From positions 1 to 43,624 of IMG/VR virus record IMGVR_UViG_3300046694_000290: 43,624 nt of DNA. One strand, given 5' to 3'. This DNA is from a virus. Positions 6,786-13,269 of the stretch are shown here, piece by piece. The notes under the pieces were generated by a model. That model made no database searches and was not told the DNA's origin. It saw only the letters and a list, made by a program, of their open reading frames with translations. Every line of letters begins with the position of its first letter. Position 1 is the stretch's first letter. Made by a program: the position numbers and the translations under genes.

Positions 6786-7590
6786 CGTCTCTCCTCTCAA
6801 GCTCCCCGAGAAGGTGGGCGAAGGCATGGAAGGCTTGTTGCGGGACAACCCCGTCACCAATGGCCTTCAACTGTTGGCCTCGGTCGAGGCCCGCAACCTT
6901 CGTGATCCATCCGGGCACGATCCCCATAAGCCACTCACCGAACCGAGGGGCCAGGCGAAGGCCGCCGCGCGGCCCGTACTCGACCGGCACGGGGGCCGGT
7001 TGCCCGGTGAGCACTTCCCAACGGCGTACGGCGGGGGCGAAGTCTCCCCACCATTCCGAGGGGCTGAAATCGCCCCCATAGTCGGCCCCAGGCTCGACGG
7101 CCAGGAGGAAACACACTTCGTCTTCGAGGGTCGGCCCGTGGCCGCCCTGCTTCCTCTTGTCGGGATGCTGGGGGGCACCGTTCCGCCCGAGATTCGCGGT
7201 AGGCGTCTTCAGTAGCTTCTCGGTCTTGTCTCGGGGCCACAGTCGAGCCATGGCGGTTACGAGATCGTCGCCACCGGCCCCAGGGCGGGCCGCTTTCGCG
7301 TAGTCCGGTCCTCGGCGACTGTCAGCGGCCGTGGGAGTCGGAAGGCACGGCAACGAGAAACCACCTATCGCGATGGTGGGGGGCACCAGCGGCGGACGCT
7401 CGATAACACGTCCATTGCGCGTCATACCCGCACGCGGCCAGGTCCCCGAGTACGCGGGCGAGTCCTCGGCCTCGGATCGCGGAGACGTTTTCCAGGAAGA
7501 CGAGCTTCGGTCGAAGAACGCGAACGGCTTCAGCAACGTTCGCCCAGATTCCCGAGCGCGACCCTTCGATACCAACCCGTTTCCCCGCAT
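6760..7590 (-). CDS. C5-cytosine methyltransferase, C-terminal part (second frame)
   Basis: A 276-residue frame starting at ATG 7590 with AGGA upstream. Near its end it carries GEWLMGIVPGWIT and RGQQLKAIGDGVVPQQA, the motif IX-X end of C5 methyltransferases. Its N-terminal half has an SSSSWKTSP and TWPRAGMTRNGR segment, then LPTPTAADS-type motifs; I recall the same combination from other phage methyltransferase-associated proteins. The first 269 bases overlap the first part (7322-7849) in another frame, and both frames look like real protein there. It may be a separate subunit, as in two-chain C5 enzymes such as M.AquI, or be joined by frameshifting. Confidence 0.7.
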   Translation of the reverse strand: MRGNGLVSKGRARESGRTLLKPFAFFDRSSSSWKTSPRSEAEDSPAYSGTWPRAGMTRNGRVIERPPLVPPTIAIGGFSLPCLPTPTAADSRRGPDYAKAARPGAGGDDLVTAMARLWPRDKTEKLLKTPTANLGRNGAPQHPDKRKQGGHGPTLEDEVCFLLAVEPGADYGGDFSPSEWWGDFAPAVRRWEVLTGQPAPVPVEYGPRGGLRLAPRFGEWLMGIVPGWITKVAGLDRGQQLKAIGDGVVPQQAFHAFAHLLGELERRDVASVGDAA

Positions 7591-7849
7591 TCGAAATGTC
7601 CTGGCACGGAAAACCGGCCGTCAGAATGTCTACGCCCTCTTCAGCGAGCGTCGCCCAATCAATCAGGGTGATATCCCCGAGATTCGGCACCCCAGGGAAG
7701 CGACGTTCGAGAATCAGGGCCTTACTCGGATCGTTGTCCGCTACCCACGTAACGCGACCCCCCGTTAGTGCCTCTACGGCCATCCCCAGGCCGCCGTAAC
7801 CGGCGCAGAGTTCCAAGATGCGGGGGGCCGTAGAAGGCCACTTACTCAC
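7322..7849 (-). CDS. C5-cytosine DNA methyltransferase, N-terminal catalytic part
   Basis: A 175-residue protein with the catalytic half of a C5 methyltransferase: SAM-binding CAGYGGLG at 15-22, the catalytic Cys82 in GFPCQDISNAG, ENV at 120-122, and AAGAPHHRDRWF near 153-164 (motif VIII). It stops right after motif VIII, so the target-recognition domain and motifs IX-X are missing and lie in the overlapping frame at 6760-7590. It would protect phage DNA from host restriction. The GTG start overlaps the stop of the preceding small gene. Confidence 0.85.
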   Translation of the reverse strand: MSKWPSTAPRILELCAGYGGLGMAVEALTGGRVTWVADNDPSKALILERRFPGVPNLGDITLIDWATLAEEGVDILTAGFPCQDISNAGKRVGIEGSRSGIWANVAEAVRVLRPKLVFLENVSAIRGRGLARVLGDLAACGYDAQWTCYRASAAGAPHHRDRWFLVAVPSDSHGR

Positions 7850-7985
7850 AGTCGTTCGCGGCCTCTCCGAAGAGGTCGCGAAGGATTCGCTCTCTCTCCT
7901 CGGCCGGAAGGCTGTCTAGGTCGATCGCCTCCCAATCTCCGGTCACAGGAAAGCCCGCACAGCAGAAACAGCGACCCTTAGCCAC
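7842..7985 (-). CDS. 47-residue Cys-rich small protein
   Basis: The start is GTG at 7985, with AAGGGGAA five bases upstream, rather than the longer open frame. The product begins AKGRCFCCAGFP and has an acidic C-terminal half (SLPAEERERILRDLFGEA). Three cysteines cluster at the N-terminus, which may bind a metal. The start overlaps the end of the 44-residue membrane peptide gene by eight bases and the stop overlaps the methyltransferase start. Function unknown. Confidence 0.55.
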   Translation of the reverse strand: MAKGRCFCCAGFPVTGDWEAIDLDSLPAEERERILRDLFGEAANDCE

Positions 7986-8112
7986 GGCGCTTCCCCTTTC
8001 CGCGCCAGGACCGAAAGAGGTCTTCGAGGGCGAAGCCCACAATGAAGACCAGAGTGAGAAGGCCGAGGATCGGCCACCCGTACCGCTGAATGTCGTTCAG
8101 GGCCTCGATCAC
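7978..8112 (-). CDS. 44-residue single-span membrane peptide
   Basis: A short gene from GTG 8112 to TAA 7978. The product begins VIEALNDIQRYG, has a hydrophobic span GWPILGLLTLVFIVGFAL, and ends in a basic tail RSWRGKGKRRG, so it should sit in the membrane with the C-terminus inside. Its start overlaps the preceding gene's TGA (GTGA), and its stop overlaps the next gene's start by eight bases. This tight linkage is the main support that it is real. Function unknown. Confidence 0.6.
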   Translation of the reverse strand: MIEALNDIQRYGWPILGLLTLVFIVGFALEDLFRSWRGKGKRRG

Positions 8113-8300
8113 GCGGTATCGGCCTTTCCGTAGCTCACGCTGTAGTCGTAGGCGACGAAAGCGTTCCGGATTCGGTAGGCGGCCCCGTGAAGCTCCCGCT
8201 TTCCCTTGGTCGCCGCTACGTGAAGTTGAGCCACGGCGGTTTCGTAGTGGGGAAGGCCCTCAAAGGGCCGGATCATCTGAATAGCCTTGACCAGAGTCAC
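8109..8300 (-). CDS. Hypothetical 63-residue protein
   Basis: A small alpha-helical protein (begins TLVKAIQMIRPFEGL after a GTG start). The GTG at 8300 is preferred because GGAAAGG lies nine bases upstream; that ribosome site is part of the 17-bp element at 8313-8329. The stop is coupled to the membrane peptide gene. No family recognised. Confidence 0.5.
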   Translation of the reverse strand: MTLVKAIQMIRPFEGLPHYETAVAQLHVAATKGKRELHGAAYRIRNAFVAYDYSVSYGKADTA

Positions 8301-8312
8301 CGAGGCCACCCT

Positions 8313-8329
8313 TTCCAAATACTAGTTTC
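8313..8329 (-). promoter_or_regulatory. 17-bp dispersed upstream element
   Basis: On the minus strand GAAACTAGTATTTGGAA, an exact fit to the consensus, leads straight into GGAAAGG, the ribosome site of the 8109-8300 gene. It also overlaps the end of the 8322-8531 gene. Confidence 0.6.
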
Positions 8330-8531
8330 CGGCCTGAGCAATGCGAGCCATGGCCGAAGCCGCGCGGCCCTTCTTCTCGTCCTTCGGGGCGGGGCTGGTC
8401 GTGCTGTAGCGGAGGATTCCGCCCGAGAATTCGACCCTGCCTCGGAAGTCGTGCTTGAAGGACGGGTTACGGTCCTCGGGGCCGTTCTCGACGTAGCGGT
8501 TCGTGGCAGCAACGGTCTTGGGGTGCAGCAC
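8322..8531 (-). CDS. Hypothetical 69-residue basic protein
   Basis: The start is GTG at 8531 with AGGAAAGAGG upstream; the longer frame would read through the promoter. The product begins VLHPKTVAATNRYVENG and is basic in its second half (KDEKKGRAA). No family recognised. It is the first gene of the leftward operon running to the clamp gene. Confidence 0.5.
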   Translation of the reverse strand: MLHPKTVAATNRYVENGPEDRNPSFKHDFRGRVEFSGGILRYSTTSPAPKDEKKGRAASAMARIAQAGN

Positions 8532-8552
8532 GCGGAGCCTCTTTCCTGGGCG

Positions 8553-8560
8553 GTTTAAAC
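8553..8560. promoter_or_regulatory. GTTTAAAC site in the leader of the 8322-8531 gene
   Basis: Palindromic GTTTAAAC 22 bases upstream of the GTG start. Confidence 0.45.
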
Positions 8561-8586
8561 GGCTTCTTCTGTCAGCTCCCGGCCCT

Positions 8587-8626
8587 TCCTGGGCCGTTCC
8601 CTGCTGACGTTCCAAAACATAGCTTC
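8587..8626 (-). promoter_or_regulatory. Leader motif variant and 17-bp element before the 8531 operon
   Basis: On the minus strand GAAGCTATGTTTTGGAA is followed by GTCAGCAGGGAACGG, a diverged copy of the TGTCAGCGAG leader, and then by a GGCCCAGGAAGGGCC hairpin. The layout resembles the cassette leaders at 32-38 kb. Confidence 0.5.
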
Positions 8627-8690
8627 GATGCCCTGGCGGGTTCAAGGCTCCCCAGGTCAGAGGCCCTATGTGGGGCCTCGGCCGTGGCAA

Positions 8691-8974
8691 CAGGTCTACA
8701 GGCTCCGTAGGGGGTAAGGGGGTCGGCTGTAGAGAGTGAGCGGAGCGAGCGAACGAAAGCCGGGGGGATCGGGGGACAGAGATAGCTATAGAGCTACTGC
8801 GAACGAGAGAGAGCAGTAGCAGAAGGGCGGCCCTCCCGAGGCCGCCCCTATATAAGGAATCTCTGAAGGCCAGGGCATTAGAAGCCCTGGCTCTAACAGG
8901 TCTATAGCTAGTGCAAGAGCGGCCGGCGGGCCGCTTCTAAAGGGGGTGCCCCCCTAACAGGGAGGGTGCACCCA
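8691..8974. other. Divergent intergenic region with several hairpins
   Basis: No gene seen. Inverted repeats are GCTACTGC/GCAGTAGC (8793-8820), GGGCGGCC/GGCCGCCC (8825-8847) and CCAGGGC/GCCCTGG (8870-8890), plus a GC-rich stem near 8920. Since the flanking genes diverge, the late rightward promoter should be here or nearby, but I found no convincing -35/-10 pair. The stretch 8894-8918 is similar to 23152-23176 in the tape measure gene. Confidence 0.5.
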
Positions 8975-9298
8975 ATGCCGTACAGCATGTGCAGTCGACA
9001 TAAGAAGCTCTATCCCCTGGGCACATCATGTGCCCTCTGTGCTAACCCACCACGTAAGCACAAGAGCAAGAACACTCGAAGGCCAGGGCGGTACGACTAT
9101 CAATGGCAGAAGGTAAGAGCAGAAGCCATAAGGCTTCAGCCCTACTGTCTGTTCTGCGGTACCGATAAGGACCTAACCGGAGATCACATCATCCCTCTGA
9201 AAGAGGGAGGCACGAACGTACTAGACAACGTTCGTGTTCTCTGTCGCTCATGTAACACGACAAGAGAGAACGACCTTCGAAAGGGAAAGCGTTACTAG
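8975..9298 (+). CDS. HNH endonuclease
   Basis: A 107-residue HNH nuclease. Zinc cysteines are in CALC, CLFC and CRSC, and the core is GDHIIPLKEGGTNVLDNVRVLC followed by CNTTREND. HNH proteins beside terminase genes take part in DNA packaging in many cohesive-end phages, which fits its place at the start of the packaging genes. The ATG at 8975 has GGAGG eight bases upstream; a GTG three codons earlier is an alternative. A second HNH gene lies at 10942. Confidence 0.88.
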   Translation: MPYSMCSRHKKLYPLGTSCALCANPPRKHKSKNTRRPGRYDYQWQKVRAEAIRLQPYCLFCGTDKDLTGDHIIPLKEGGTNVLDNVRVLCRSCNTTRENDLRKGKRY

Positions 9299-9686
9299 CC
9301 CCACCCCCTCACCTTCGAGCCGGTAAGGCTCGACCAGGAACACCACAGAGCAACCGATGCGACCGGCGAAGCCGGGGAGTCAACCGCTCTAGTGGCCCAA
9401 TCCATCCGAGAACACACCAGATGAAGCACTGTCAAGCAATCTGGCTCAGATTCTCAGGATTCTTTGGGGTAGGGGGAGGTCGAAAGGATTTCGGGACGCT
9501 TCCCCGCACCCGCCGCCTTCCCTCGGCGTGAGCGCGCGGGGGTTCGCCGGTGTTCGTGGGAATGCGGGTGGCTCCGGATGAGCGAGCGAGCAACCGCCTA
9601 GGCCGTTGACCAGCGCGGATGACTCCGCGCGAATTACTTAATCGTTTCCCAGAGAGGGGAATTCAGACCCGAGAGAGGTTGCAGCC
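9299..9686. other. Non-coding region before the small terminase (packaging-site candidate)
   Basis: 388 bases with no gene. Hairpins include TCGAGCC/GGCTCGA near 9317-9335 and GCGCGGA/TCCGCGC at 9613-9630, followed by an A/T-richer stretch. The region between an HNH nuclease and the small terminase is where cos or pac sites usually lie. Neither a cohesive end nor a promoter can be assigned from sequence alone. Confidence 0.45.
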
Positions 9687-10148
9687 ATGCCCGGACCGCC
9701 CCCGACCCCTTCCAAGCTGGTCGAGCTGAAGGGGAATCCCTCGAAGAAGAAGCTTGCCGGTGCCGAACCGGAGCCTAGGCGGGGTGCCCCTCGGCCCCCT
9801 GCCGACCTGAAGGGCGAAGCACTCGCCGAGTGGGGCCGTATCGTCCCCGAGCTTGACCGCCTCGGCCTTCTGACGCTGGTTGACCGGGCCTATCTGGTCG
9901 CCTACTGCGAAGCCTGGGCGTCCTTCAACGCGGCCAGGGAAGCCCTTTCCGAGTACGGCCCCCTTGTGGCCGGCCGGGACGGCGGCCTAGTCAAGAATCC
10001 GGCTTCTCAGATCATGCGAGACGCGGCCGATCTGATGTTGAAGTTCGGTAGCCGCTTCGGCCTGTCGCCTAGCGACCGTACGCGGCTCTCTGTGCCCTCT
10101 GGAAACGAAGACGGCCCCGACGCTCAGGTTCTCTCTCTCCTGAGCTAA
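9687..10148 (+). CDS. Terminase small subunit (P27 family)
   Basis: A 153-residue protein of the P27-like small terminase family: a basic, proline-rich start (PGPPPTPSKLVELKGNPSKK), then LKGEALAEWGRIVPELDRLGLLTLVDRAYLVAYCEAW, then LMLKFGSRFGLSPSDRTRL near the end. It recognises phage DNA and hands it to the large subunit. ATG with GAGAGG upstream. It lies between a likely packaging site and the tRNA cluster. Confidence 0.9.
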   Translation: MPGPPPTPSKLVELKGNPSKKKLAGAEPEPRRGAPRPPADLKGEALAEWGRIVPELDRLGLLTLVDRAYLVAYCEAWASFNAAREALSEYGPLVAGRDGGLVKNPASQIMRDAADLMLKFGSRFGLSPSDRTRLSVPSGNEDGPDAQVLSLLS

Positions 10149-10160
10149 GAGGGGCACTCA

Positions 10161-10178
10161 GGCCCCTTCTCGGGGGCC
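10161..10178 (+). terminator. Hairpin after the small terminase
   Basis: GGCCCC/GGGGCC stem with a short loop 12 bases after the stop. There is no T-run, so it may only attenuate or protect the mRNA 3' end. Confidence 0.4.
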
Positions 10179-10242
10179 TCGGGGTTGAGCCCCCACGTTG
10201 ACCCGCGAAGGGCGGTCGCGGTCCGTGGGTGGCTCCCCTGAA

Positions 10243-10315
10243 GGGAACGTAGCTCAGTCGGAAGAGCTACCGGGTGAAATCCGGTGCGTCGGGGGTTCGA
10301 ATCCCTCCGTTCCCA
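10243..10315 (+). tRNA. tRNA-Phe (GAA)
   Basis: A full cloverleaf: acceptor GGGAACG/CGTTCCC, D-arm GCTC/GAGC, anticodon stem ACCGG/CCGGT with loop GTGAAAT (anticodon GAA at 10276-10278), and T-arm with TTCGAAT. The 3' CCA is not encoded. Confidence 0.93.
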
Positions 10316-10425
10316 CTGGTGCAGACAATAGGCCGTGACTGGCCAACGATATGCACCCTGGGTGAAACCGGCCCCTAGTAGCACGGCTAGTCACCGTGAC
10401 GAACCGGGCGGCGAGTAGCCCTCAA

Positions 10426-10498
10426 TGACGTGTAGCTCAGTTGGCAGAGCAGAGGATTGTTAATCCTCGGGTCACTGGTTCGAATCCAGTCACGTCAG
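10426..10498 (+). tRNA. tRNA-Asn (GTT)
   Basis: Acceptor TGACGTG/CACGTCA, D-arm GCTC/GAGC, anticodon stem GAGGA/TCCTC with loop TTGTTAA (anticodon GTT at 10459-10461), and a canonical TTCGAAT T-loop. The CCA is not encoded. Confidence 0.95.
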
Positions 10499-10554
10499 CA
10501 GTGGGGTAGCTCCCCTGTTCCTGAAACTCCCCCTGATCAGGGGATGGAGGGAAC

Positions 10555-10629
10555 GCGCGCTTCGTCTAGCGGCTAGGACTCCTCCCCTTCCGGGAGGTAA
10601 CGCGGGTTCGAATCCCGCAGTGCGCCCCA
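10555..10629 (+). tRNA. tRNA-Glu (TTC) with atypical anticodon loop
   Basis: Acceptor GCGCGCT pairs with AGTGCGC (one G-U), the D-arm GTCTAGCGGCTAGGAC is typical of glutamate tRNA, and the T-arm GCGGG/CCCGC has TTCGAAT. The encoded 3' end is CCCA, so CCA is present. The anticodon stem is CCTCC/GGAGG with loop CCTTCCG: the anticodon would be TTC, but the normally invariant U33 is C, and positions 37-38 are C-G instead of the usual purine and C. C32 and G38 could also pair. It may be a modified-function or nuclease-resistant tRNA, or a decaying one. Confidence 0.75.
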
Positions 10630-10633
10630 ATGC

Positions 10634-10641
10634 GTTTACAC
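10634..10641 (+). promoter_or_regulatory. GTTTACAC site between tRNA-Glu and the 10664 gene
   Basis: GTTTACAC within GCGTTTACACGC, aligned with rightward transcription, in non-coding sequence. Confidence 0.45.
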
Positions 10642-10663
10642 GCCTTCTCGAATGGATCTTGTC

Positions 10664-10927
10664 ATGGCTCAGGTAACTACTTCCGACCGGGCTTACCGGT
10701 TCTTCTTCGCCGAGGACGTTCCTACGGAGACGTTCACTCTTACCGAGGGCGTCGAGCGGACGCCCGAGCTTGATCAGGTCGCAATGGACTATTTGAAGGC
10801 GAAGCTCGCCCTTTACGCGGCCGTGAACCCTGGCCGCATCTTCCCTGATCGGAATCTCTACTTCTCGGGGACGCTCACGGTTTCCGAAGTGTCCTCGGAG
10901 AGTTCCCGGCTTTACCCGACTGACTAG
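10664..10927 (+). CDS. Hypothetical 87-residue protein between tRNAs and HNH
   Basis: A small protein (AQVTTSDRAYRFFFAEDVPTETF at its start) with no motif I recognise. ATG 10664 is preferred by comparison with the ATG four codons upstream (10652), but neither has a strong ribosome site. It precedes the second HNH gene by 14 bases. Confidence 0.55.
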   Translation: MAQVTTSDRAYRFFFAEDVPTETFTLTEGVERTPELDQVAMDYLKAKLALYAAVNPGRIFPDRNLYFSGTLTVSEVSSESSRLYPTD

Positions 10928-10941
10928 CAGGAGTAACCCCG

Positions 10942-11262
10942 GTGCAGACCCCTAAGAAGCGACGTAGGCGACGGCCGGCGGGGTGGCTCTCTCGGCGCGA
11001 GTACGCGCTAAAGCTTCGCTGCGAACAATGGGGCGTGCCCTACTCGAAGGTGAGTCGAGCGAAGGTCTTCAACCGGGACGGTTGGGTTTGTCAGCTCTGC
11101 GGTGAACCTATCGACCGGGTGATTCGGTTTCCGAAGCCGCTCAGTAAGTCACTCGACCACATAGTTCCCCTGTCACACGGCCCCGGTACTCCGGGGCACG
11201 TCGAGAGCAATTGTCAGGCCGCACACCTGGGCTGCAATTCGTCGAAGGGTAATCGGGTGTGA
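10942..11262 (+). CDS. HNH endonuclease (second copy)
   Basis: A 106-residue HNH nuclease, distinct in sequence from that at 8975. After a very basic start (PKKRRRRRPAGW) it shows FNRDGWVCQLCGEPID, then SLDHIVPLSHGPGTPGHVESNCQAAHLGCNSSKGNRV, the complete H-N-H core with zinc cysteines. GTG start with AGGAG upstream. It lies just before the large terminase, where HNH proteins stimulate cos cleavage in related phages. Confidence 0.9.
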   Translation: MQTPKKRRRRRPAGWLSRREYALKLRCEQWGVPYSKVSRAKVFNRDGWVCQLCGEPIDRVIRFPKPLSKSLDHIVPLSHGPGTPGHVESNCQAAHLGCNSSKGNRV

Positions 11263-11324
11263 GGGATCTCCCGGCTTAACCGGTCTTTGGGATATGCGAA
11301 GACAACGGAAGCCGGGGGTGAACA

Positions 11325-13073
11325 GTGAACGACGGACTCGTTCTCTCACCCTTCGGCCCGATCGAACCGCGTGAAGGCTTCTTCTATTACGACGAAGCGA
11401 AGGCCACGCACGCTATCAACTTCATTGAGAAGCTGATTGTGCACACGAAGGGCCGCCATGCTGGTGCGCCCTTCCTTCTCGATCCGTGGCAGAAGAACGA
11501 GATCGTACGGCCGCTCTTCGGAACGGTCATGTGGGATGACCAATACGAGGAATACGTTCGTCAGTACCGCATTGCGTGGCTTGAGATGGCGCGCAAGAAC
11601 GGGAAGTCAGAGCTTCTTTCCGCGTTCGCTTTGCTGGGTCTAGTTGGAGACTTCGAGGAATCCGCCGAAGTGTATTCGGTCGCGGTTGACCGCGATCAGG
11701 CCGGACTCGTCTACAACACAGCTAAGCGCATGGTCGAGCTGAATCCGATTCTGAACAAGCGACTCGAAATCATCGACTCGAAGAAACGGATTATCGACCG
11801 GAAGACGAACAGCTTCTATCAGGTGTTGCCCGGTGACGCTGCGGGTGCACTCGGAACGAACCCTTCGATGGTTCTGTTCGATGAGGTTCTTACGCAGAGG
11901 GACCGGCACCTTTGGGATTCCATGCGACAGGGTTTCGGTACCCGTCGACAGCCGATCATGATTGCGGCGACAACGGCCGCATATCGAACCGCGGCCTTCG
12001 CCCTCGAAGAGCATGAGCATTCGCTTCGTGTTCGCGAGGATCAGAACATGGACCCCGCGCGGTTCGTGTTCGCGCGAAACGTTCCTGATGACTGGGACTG
12101 GAAAGACGAAGGCAAACCGCCCTCGGCCGAACACCCGAAGGGAACGGGTTGGTACCTGGCGAATCCCGCCCTCGGTTCCTTCCTGAACATCAACAACCTT
12201 CGGGCCGAAGCCATGGAAGCGGCCGAGAAGCCCACGGCTCAGAACGCGTTCCGCGTGTTCCGCCTTAACCAGTGGGTTAGCCAGGCTAACCGGTGGCTCG
12301 ACATGCACCTATGGGACGAGAACGGTTCGCCGAAGGTGGACCGGGACCGGCTGAAGGGCCGCCCCTGCTATGCCGGTATCGACCTGGCCGCTACGGGCGA
12401 CTTCAACGCATGGGTTCTTCTCTTCCCCGGAACACCGACCGATCCGGAAGCGGACGGCTGGACAGTCGTTCCTCACTTCTGGGTTCCTCGGCCGGCGGTC
12501 GAGAAGCGATCCAACATGAAGGCGTCCTTCGAGGTTTGGGAGCGTGAAGGCTTCCTTACCGTGACCGAGGGACCGACTACGGACTTCAAGGCAATCTTCC
12601 GGCACATCGCCCAGGATGCCGAGACGTTCCGGATTCGGTTCTTCGGCTATGACCCGTGGAACGCAACTCAGCTTGTGAACGAGCTTGAGGAACACGGCCT
12701 TACGGCCGTGAAGGTGCCGCAGAGTGCCGCTCGACTCAATGACCCATGTAAGGCCATTGAGAGCGCGCTAGCGGCCCGTGGGCTGCATCACGGCGGTCAC
12801 CCGGTGCTTCGTTGGATGGCGGATAACGTCGAGCTTGACGTGACCGGAGACGGTTTGGTTAAGCCCTCGAAGGCTAAGAGCGGCGAGAAGATCGACGGTA
12901 TCGCGGCCATGGCTAACGCCTTCTTCCTTACGGCTTTGCCGACCGAGGAAGAGGCACATGTGACGTTCGTGAACTTCAACGACGACTTCACAGACGACGA
13001 ACTCGAAGCCCTTCTTACTCCTGCCAAACGGCAGGAAGAGCGGGAAGCGTACTTCTTCCCCGAAGACGATTAG
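11325..13073 (+). CDS. terL: Terminase large subunit
   Basis: A 582-residue packaging motor and nuclease. Walker A is MARKNGKSE near 88-96, Walker B with the catalytic acid is MVLFDE at 182-187, and the RNase H-like nuclease begins YAGIDLAATGDFNAWV near 343-358. Length and motifs fit the Terminase_1 family of HK97-like phages. GTG start after a GGGGGTG stretch. The order HNH, TerL, portal, protease, capsid is the standard HK97-type head module. Confidence 0.95.
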   Translation: MNDGLVLSPFGPIEPREGFFYYDEAKATHAINFIEKLIVHTKGRHAGAPFLLDPWQKNEIVRPLFGTVMWDDQYEEYVRQYRIAWLEMARKNGKSELLSAFALLGLVGDFEESAEVYSVAVDRDQAGLVYNTAKRMVELNPILNKRLEIIDSKKRIIDRKTNSFYQVLPGDAAGALGTNPSMVLFDEVLTQRDRHLWDSMRQGFGTRRQPIMIAATTAAYRTAAFALEEHEHSLRVREDQNMDPARFVFARNVPDDWDWKDEGKPPSAEHPKGTGWYLANPALGSFLNINNLRAEAMEAAEKPTAQNAFRVFRLNQWVSQANRWLDMHLWDENGSPKVDRDRLKGRPCYAGIDLAATGDFNAWVLLFPGTPTDPEADGWTVVPHFWVPRPAVEKRSNMKASFEVWEREGFLTVTEGPTTDFKAIFRHIAQDAETFRIRFFGYDPWNATQLVNELEEHGLTAVKVPQSAARLNDPCKAIESALAARGLHHGGHPVLRWMADNVELDVTGDGLVKPSKAKSGEKIDGIAAMANAFFLTALPTEEEAHVTFVNFNDDFTDDELEALLTPAKRQEEREAYFFPEDD

Positions 13074-13080
13074 GAGATTC

Positions 13081-13269
13081 ATGGATCGGCCCAACCTGGG
13101 CCGCTCCCTCCGTAACGTCGCATCTTCCTTTGTCCCGAACGTCTTTCAGGTCGGCAGTCTCGGTTTTTTGGCCGCTTCTGCCTATGACGTTTCGCGCCCC
13201 CTCGGGCATTTCGCGGTGGCCGTGTGCCTCGGGCTGGTCGGTTACGCGACGGACGGGGGCAAGCGGTGA
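13081..13269 (+). CDS. 62-residue small membrane-type protein before portal
   Basis: A short protein with a hydrophobic middle (FQVGSLGFLAASAYDV and FAVAVCLGLVGYAT). ATG with AGGAG upstream; the stop overlaps the portal GTG in a GTGA arrangement, so translation is coupled. No family is recognised; a small head protein is possible from its position. Confidence 0.6.
   Translation: MDRPNLGRSLRNVASSFVPNVFQVGSLGFLAASAYDVSRPLGHFAVAVCLGLVGYATDGGKR

Noticed and set aside
8700-9660. Short tandem GAGC/GAGCGA repeats near 8740 and 9580
   Set aside because: Few copies and imperfect; no sign of iterons or of a satellite.
10316-10425. Possible fourth tRNA between tRNA-Phe and tRNA-Asn
   Set aside because: Some short stems can be drawn, but there is no T-loop sequence and no acceptor pairing.
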